Shown piece by piece: positions 60,562 to 64,000 of a stretch of 64,000 nucleotides of DNA. The translations under genes and the position numbers were made by a program. The first letter of the stretch is position 1; each line of letters opens with the position of its first letter. The stretch is from positions 62,001-126,000 of the forward strand of contig NZ_LFMW01000009.1 in the NCBI RefSeq assembly GCF_001050345.1, written 5' to 3'. The notes beneath the pieces are model-generated. The model was not told the origin of the DNA, did no database searches, and worked only from the letters and a program-made list of their open reading frames with translations. This DNA comes from Pseudomonas fildesensis (GTDB taxonomy: Bacteria > Pseudomonadota > Gammaproteobacteria > Pseudomonadales > Pseudomonadaceae).

Positions 60562-61163
60562 AGATAGGGTTACTGCTGTCGGGCGGCATGGACTCCTTGA
60601 CGCTTGCATGGTGGAAGCGACCAGATATCGCATTCACCCTCAACTACGGCCAACTGGCGGCGCAAGCTGAGATCGAGGCTTCACGCACGATATGTAGGCA
60701 GTTGAATATTTCTCATCAGGTGATTGAGATTGACTGTCGTCAGTTAGGATCGGGGGACATGGCCGGCACCCGAGCCGACGACCTGGCTCCGGCGTCGGAC
60801 TGGTGGCCATACCGCAATCAAATGTTAGTCACGCTGACGGCGATGAAGGCGATTTCGTTTGGCGTGACACACCTGTGGCTCGGCACGGTGAAGTCGGATG
60901 GCTTCCACAAAGATGGCTCACCTGAGTTTATGACTGCAATCAGCCATCTGCTCTCCCTTCAGGAGGGCGGCATAGTTGTAGAGGCCCCTGCAATAGGGCT
61001 TTCCACCGCTGAGCTAGTGCGTCTATCGGGTATCCCAGCCGACCTCCTAGCCTGGGCCCATAGCTGTCATAAGTCGCATGTGGCATGCGGCAACTGTCGA
61101 GGCTGCAATAAATACATGGAGGTTTTTCAAGAGGTCGGGTATGACCTGGATCGACCTGGGTGA
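60558..61163 (+). CDS. QueC-like ATP-pyrophosphatase family enzyme
   Basis: 201-aa member of the QueC family (7-cyano-7-deazaguanine synthase). PP-loop SGGMDS at 8-13, NYGQ at 29-32, the QueC-type R-N motif WWPYRNQML (82-90), and four zinc cysteines C170, C177, C180 and C183 (SCHKSHVACGNCRGCNKY). All catalytic features are kept, but it is shorter and more divergent than housekeeping QueC and lies in a mobile element without queD, queE or folE. QueC-like proteins in Qat (QatC) and type IV CBASS (Cap9) show that this fold is reused in defence. The start overlaps the preceding stop. Confidence 0.85.
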   Translation: MKIGLLLSGGMDSLTLAWWKRPDIAFTLNYGQLAAQAEIEASRTICRQLNISHQVIEIDCRQLGSGDMAGTRADDLAPASDWWPYRNQMLVTLTAMKAISFGVTHLWLGTVKSDGFHKDGSPEFMTAISHLLSLQEGGIVVEAPAIGLSTAELVRLSGIPADLLAWAHSCHKSHVACGNCRGCNKYMEVFQEVGYDLDRPG

Positions 61164-61821
61164 CCCCCTCCCCAGGGAGGCTCCCGAACCCTATGTCCCG
61201 ATTAGGTGGGAGGTGTGCGAAATATGCTCACTCCCCTCTTTCTCGGAAGTGCCTGATCGATCCTTTGGCGAGGTGCTAGATGCACGCGTCTCGCACCGCG
61301 TGTTCGGTTCTGTCGACGACCATCAGTTAGGTTCGTTTCTCTGGATGGCATGCAGAACGCGCGAGATGAGAGCTTCGAATCTTGGGTTCGATCTTGAGCA
61401 TCGTGCTGCGCCATCTGCCGGCGCAATTCATCCAATTCATGTTGTCGTTAAACGGCCAGGTAACGCACGATGGTGGCTTTATGAGCCTAAAACCCATCAG
61501 TTGCTAGAGCTCAAGCATGCACCCGCAAAGCTCTCAAGCCTCTACGATCTGAGCTTGCAGGTTTTGCAAGGTGATCAAGCTATTCGCTTCCTGTTTCTAG
61601 CCGAGCCCGGAAAGACTTTGGGCAAGTACCAAGATGGGGCCAGCCTCATTTGGCGCGACGCGGGGGCACTGCTTGGGGTGATGGCTCTGACGGCCACAGC
61701 CCAAGGACTCACCTTTTGCCCGTTGGGCATCACAGGTGAGCCGTGGGCCAGTACTTTAGCTGATCAGGGCAAGCTGGCTGGGGTTGGTCTTGCGCTTCTT
61801 GGGTCGGCCGCGAGTAGCTGA
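61141..61821 (+). CDS. SagB-type nitroreductase-family flavin oxidoreductase
   Basis: 226-aa FMN-dependent oxidoreductase resembling SagB/ThcOx dehydrogenases. RVSHRVFGSVDDHQLGSFLW and the FMN-binding RAAPSAGAIHPIHVVV (88-103) are the SagB pattern; the C-terminal ITGEPW and GVGLALLG agree. ATG 61141 follows GAGGTCGGG and lies 23 bases inside the QueC-like gene. SagB enzymes oxidise azolines to azoles in modified peptides, while related family members reduce small molecules. No YcaO cyclodehydratase is encoded here, so the reaction is probably different. Its 3' end overlaps the convergent glycosylase gene by 66 bases. Confidence 0.78.
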   Translation: MTWIDLGDPLPREAPEPYVPIRWEVCEICSLPSFSEVPDRSFGEVLDARVSHRVFGSVDDHQLGSFLWMACRTREMRASNLGFDLEHRAAPSAGAIHPIHVVVKRPGNARWWLYEPKTHQLLELKHAPAKLSSLYDLSLQVLQGDQAIRFLFLAEPGKTLGKYQDGASLIWRDAGALLGVMALTATAQGLTFCPLGITGEPWASTLADQGKLAGVGLALLGSAASS

Positions 61822-62589
61822 ATCAGGATTATGGTGGCCCAAGCCCATGATGCTATGCACCGTGGCGGGGGAAGACATCATTTCCAGCCACATCAGTGCA
61901 TCCAGCTCGGACGCTCTGACGCCTAGCCCTTTGCTGAAGCGGATGAACTGCTCCTCAAGCTCTAAATAGTTGCGCTCGACAGTCAGGCTGCTCTCGAAGA
62001 ACTTGCCCAAGAGACCGGCACGCAGAATGTGGATATCCAGAATGGCCACGTCGTCTGCGTCCAACCAGTTGCGAGCTACCCACGAGGCGGTCTTGTAACC
62101 GATACCGGGAATGTCCAGTAGCCAGTCTCGAAGCTCCTTTCCAGAGGAGAGCGGTGGCCTTTCTGCAGAAAGCTGCTTAAGGGCCGCGCTGAGGTAGCGG
62201 GCCTTCTGCTTGGCGAACCGGTACCGCACTTGGCGCCCATCAATCAATAGGGGTTCTTGCAGCCACTCAAGTAGGGTTTCTTCTAATGGCGGCTTCTCGT
62301 CGAATGCACCACGCTTTCTCATGTGATGAAAAGCAGTAAGACCGACATTGGCAGGAATGCCATGACCGCCCAACAGGCATGCTCCGACCTCCTCTTTCAG
62401 AGTTGCGCCCAGTTTGTAATTGATTCGGTCCCCGGAAAGGCGGCGAGCATAAACTTGATAAGCCCAGTAAGCAGGGGTTGGAAACGCCTCCATTGCGCCC
62501 CAAGGAACGCCTGGAAGAACCTCTGCATCTGCTTTGGGTAGCTCAACGTTGAACACCACCTGATCCATAAAAATAGCGCCAACTTGCAT
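61756..62589 (-). CDS. OGG-like HhH-GPD DNA glycosylase
   Basis: 277-aa protein with a helix-hairpin-helix glycosylase core. LLDIPGIGYKTASWVARNW places Lys166 where OGG/AlkA-type lyases have the catalytic Lys, and AILDIHILRA supplies Asp185. The N-terminal 90 residues differ from standard OGG1. Such OGG-like proteins occur beside QueC-like genes in type IV CBASS. ATG 62589 overlaps the dam-type stop (TGATG), giving translational coupling; a longer upstream start would run into dam. Confidence 0.8.
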   Translation of the reverse strand: MQVGAIFMDQVVFNVELPKADAEVLPGVPWGAMEAFPTPAYWAYQVYARRLSGDRINYKLGATLKEEVGACLLGGHGIPANVGLTAFHHMRKRGAFDEKPPLEETLLEWLQEPLLIDGRQVRYRFAKQKARYLSAALKQLSAERPPLSSGKELRDWLLDIPGIGYKTASWVARNWLDADDVAILDIHILRAGLLGKFFESSLTVERNYLELEEQFIRFSKGLGVRASELDALMWLEMMSSPATVHSIMGLGHHNPDSATRGRPKKRKTNPSQLALIS

Positions 62590-63266
62590 CAGGCAGCCTC
62601 CTCGTTGTTGCCGTAAAGTTCCTGCATCCACTGCAGTAACTCGTGCCGCTCAATAGGATCTAAGCTCTCGATGCGAGAGCGAAGCCTGGTTTGGCGGCGC
62701 TGAATGGTCTGGCGGTCTCGAAAGTTCTCGCCCAAGTATCGGGTGTCGTGCAATCGACTTGGCGGTGCGAAGTTCATCCACACCACCTCGTCACGCATCT
62801 CTACGTGTGTTTTGGCTGGAAAACTCACTTTGCGCCACCCAACTAGCTCGCGGTTGTAGAGATCACAGTCATATCCCGACAGCATCACACTGCAAGGTAA
62901 AGCGATCAAACATTGCAACAGGCGGGTATGGTCGGCTTCAGTGTAGTCGCAGCGGTAAACCTTCTCTCTCCGGCGCGTTTCGGGGACATAAGGGGGGTCT
63001 ACGTACACCAGTTCCTGGCCTTCGAACGCATACCCTTCGAGAAAGGACACAGCGTCGACCTGGTGGAGTTCGCAGGTCTCAGAAAACCCCGACTGCCAAA
63101 GCTCAATGACCTTGGCGTCGATGTCCAAGCCAATGTTCCGCTGCGCAGCTTTCTTGTTGCGCATGACAGCACCGCCACCAAGATGGGATTCAATGTATGT
63201 CTGATGCGGTGGCATCAGGTTGATCAAGCGCTGGTAGCACTTGCCTTTTCCGCCTGGATATCTCAT
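62589..63266 (-). CDS. Dam-type (D12 class) DNA N6-adenine methyltransferase
   Basis: 225-aa adenine methyltransferase. The start MRYPGGKGKCYQRLINLMPP is the D12 cofactor motif, followed by ESHLGGGAVMRNK and the catalytic motif VYVDPPY. A compact form compared with host Dam (about 270 aa). No restriction endonuclease gene is adjacent. It is the first gene of the minus-strand pair with the glycosylase. The reading frame is open for about 30 codons upstream without a normal start codon. Confidence 0.87.
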   Translation of the reverse strand: MRYPGGKGKCYQRLINLMPPHQTYIESHLGGGAVMRNKKAAQRNIGLDIDAKVIELWQSGFSETCELHQVDAVSFLEGYAFEGQELVYVDPPYVPETRRREKVYRCDYTEADHTRLLQCLIALPCSVMLSGYDCDLYNRELVGWRKVSFPAKTHVEMRDEVVWMNFAPPSRLHDTRYLGENFRDRQTIQRRQTRLRSRIESLDPIERHELLQWMQELYGNNEEAA

Positions 63267-63587
63267 GCGTGAAGCATCGTCAGGAATGACGATGGTGTCA
63301 ACTTCTAAGCGCTGAATGGTCAGCTCAGCACAGACCGTGCGTTTTTGGCCGACTTCTGGCGGTCATCGCCACGAATCAAGTTATCCAAAGTGGATGCATA
63401 CGGCGGGCTGGTCGAATGCGCAAAGATAATCACCTACTGTGCCACTGCGGACGTCTGAATAGACGTTTTCAAAAACAGGCTAAAGCCCCCGCTCCCCCCC
63501 CACAAGCCATCTGTTAAAAACATGTCCTAGCTGTTACCGCTCGACTGGGGAAATCTGTGCCGAACAGATCAATCGAGCGATAACCAG
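63267..63587. other. Divergent spacer between dam-type and HTH genes
   Basis: 321 bases likely holding the promoters of the minus-strand dam-glycosylase pair and of the plus-strand HTH gene. It contains the short open frame at 63320-63433 and a C-run (CCGCTCCCCCCCC, about 63490). TCGAGCGATAACCAG just before the HTH gene mirrors CTGTTACCGCTCGA at about 63531-63544, an imperfect inverted repeat that could be an operator. Confidence 0.4.
63320..63433 (-). other. Short open frame with an (S)PPY motif
   Basis: A 37-codon frame from GTG 63433 reads IIFAHSTSPPYASTLDNLIR and continues to ARSVLS. TSPPY is the catalytic motif of amino-type DNA methyltransferases, so this might be a scrap of a second methyltransferase, but it is too short to decide and may be chance. 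Confidence 0.2.
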
Positions 63588-63890
63588 ATGCCAGTAGATT
63601 ACGAAACCATCCAAAAAATACAGAAGCTTGGCGACGACGTCCTGATCGGCGTGTCTGAAGTTGCTGCGTTGACGGGGTTCAGCGTGCTTACGGTCCGTCA
63701 GCGTAAGTTGCCAGGGCTTGAGCCTGTACCAGGACTCTCAAGGCTGCGATGGAGACTAGGCGACCTAAGAGCGTGGATGCGCACCGGTAATACTGAAAGC
63801 TCTCATCGCCCATCCATGCCAACTGCCTCATCAAATCCAAAACGTTCAGGGAGGCCGACCAAGAGAGCGCAGGTGGAGGCGCGGCAATGA
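63588..63890 (+). CDS. AlpA/excisionase-like HTH protein
   Basis: 100-aa DNA-binding protein. Residues 18-65 (VLIGVSEVAALTGFSVLTVR, then LSRLRWRLGDLRAWM) form a MerR/excisionase-type winged HTH. The tail is Ser/Pro- and Lys/Arg-rich. Such small regulators sit in integrative elements and control excision or cargo expression. A further short open frame overlaps its end. The divergent position to dam suggests a regulatory link. Confidence 0.7.
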   Translation: MPVDYETIQKIQKLGDDVLIGVSEVAALTGFSVLTVRQRKLPGLEPVPGLSRLRWRLGDLRAWMRTGNTESSHRPSMPTASSNPKRSGRPTKRAQVEARQ

Positions 63891-63936
63891 TCGTCCTTTA
63901 CACTATCGCCCGACGTTTGCGGCAGGAGCCGTGAAG

Positions 63937-64000
63937 ATGGGTAGACAACGAACCATCAGGGACCAAAATTTTTGGCGCTCACCACGCCTTTTGAATTGCA
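63937..64000 (+). CDS. Start of an unidentified gene, cut by the window end
   Basis: ATG 63937 with GGCAGGAG about 10 bases upstream begins MGRQRTIRDQNFWRSPRLLN and runs off the window. The FWRSPR wording resembles starts of small replication-type proteins of mobile elements, but with about 21 codons visible I do not assign a function. Confidence 0.4.
   Translation, partial: MGRQRTIRDQNFWRSPRLLNC

Noticed and set aside
60558..61163. Housekeeping queC for queuosine
   Set aside because: Divergent, in a mobile element, fused operon context, no queD/queE/queF partners.
59012..63266. Type IV CBASS
   Set aside because: QueC-like and OGG-like genes fit, but no CD-NTase, effector or TGT-like gene is present in the window; kept only as a relative.
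63887..63934. 15-codon frame overlapping the HTH gene end
   Set aside because: Too short and without a clear ribosome-binding site to support as a gene.

Overview
The window looks like a chromosome segment of a fluorescent-group Pseudomonas. The DNA is GC-rich. It carries the sulfate cluster cysAWT-sbp-oscA followed by a GGDEF/EAL gene and desA, an order I know from P. aeruginosa PA0280-PA0286. It also has SfnB/DcyD/EpsC-type sulfur genes and many REP-type inverted repeats ('GGAGGGGGCTTGCTCCCGAT' family) between genes.

Layout. 1-2640 is taurine uptake and desulfonation (tauA end, tauB, tauC, tauD). 2641-5405 is an AT-richer insert: a good match to an HrpL-dependent promoter (hrp box) followed by three tandem paralogous genes that look like type III effectors. 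Only the last keeps a Cys/His pair typical of a cysteine peptidase. 5406-10400 carries, on the minus strand, an aldo-keto reductase, an OprD porin and the choline transporter BetT with a probable BetI operator. 10418-15078 is cysteine metabolism (epsC, dcyD, cystine ABC transporter tcyJLN). 15461-22985 has an unrecognised two-repeat protein, then a sulfur-source operon (20-aa leader peptide, two SfnB-like flavoproteins, a flavin monooxygenase, a MetQNI-type ABC transporter). 23210-29188 has a methyltransferase and a TriABC-like efflux operon with two adaptors. 29309-36492 has an ATPase, a polar amino acid ABC operon, a solitary metQ, a degenerate sigma54-activator-like AAA+ protein and a small hydrolase. 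36794-43640 holds an exbD remnant, LysR/MFS and LysR genes, a fatty acid desaturase with an AraC regulator, a lone receiver domain and a Crp/Fnr regulator. 43724-54050 has an Mpo1-like membrane protein, cysAWT/sbp/oscA, two c-di-GMP genes, desA and a truncated HDOD gene. 54202-57120 is gabT and gabD (GABA to succinate).

57492-64000 is the left part of an integrative element: tRNA-Arg(CCG), a tyrosine integrase, a cargo of six genes, and an AlpA-like HTH gene. The cargo is four tightly packed plus-strand genes (a small Gly/Ser-start protein, a PfkB-kinase/nucleoside deoxyribosyltransferase fusion, a QueC-like enzyme, a SagB-type flavin oxidoreductase) converging on a Dam-type adenine methyltransferase and an OGG-like glycosylase. 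I know of no described system with this set and regard it as the best candidate for a new defence or macromolecule-modification system. The element's right end is outside the window.

Across the chromosomal part the genes form an unusually dense sulfur-scavenging neighbourhood: uptake of taurine, cystine, methionine-like compounds and sulfate, with enzymes that release sulfite, sulfide or cysteine from them. Several promoters share AT-rich ATATTCC / ATAACC words that could be CysB-type sites.
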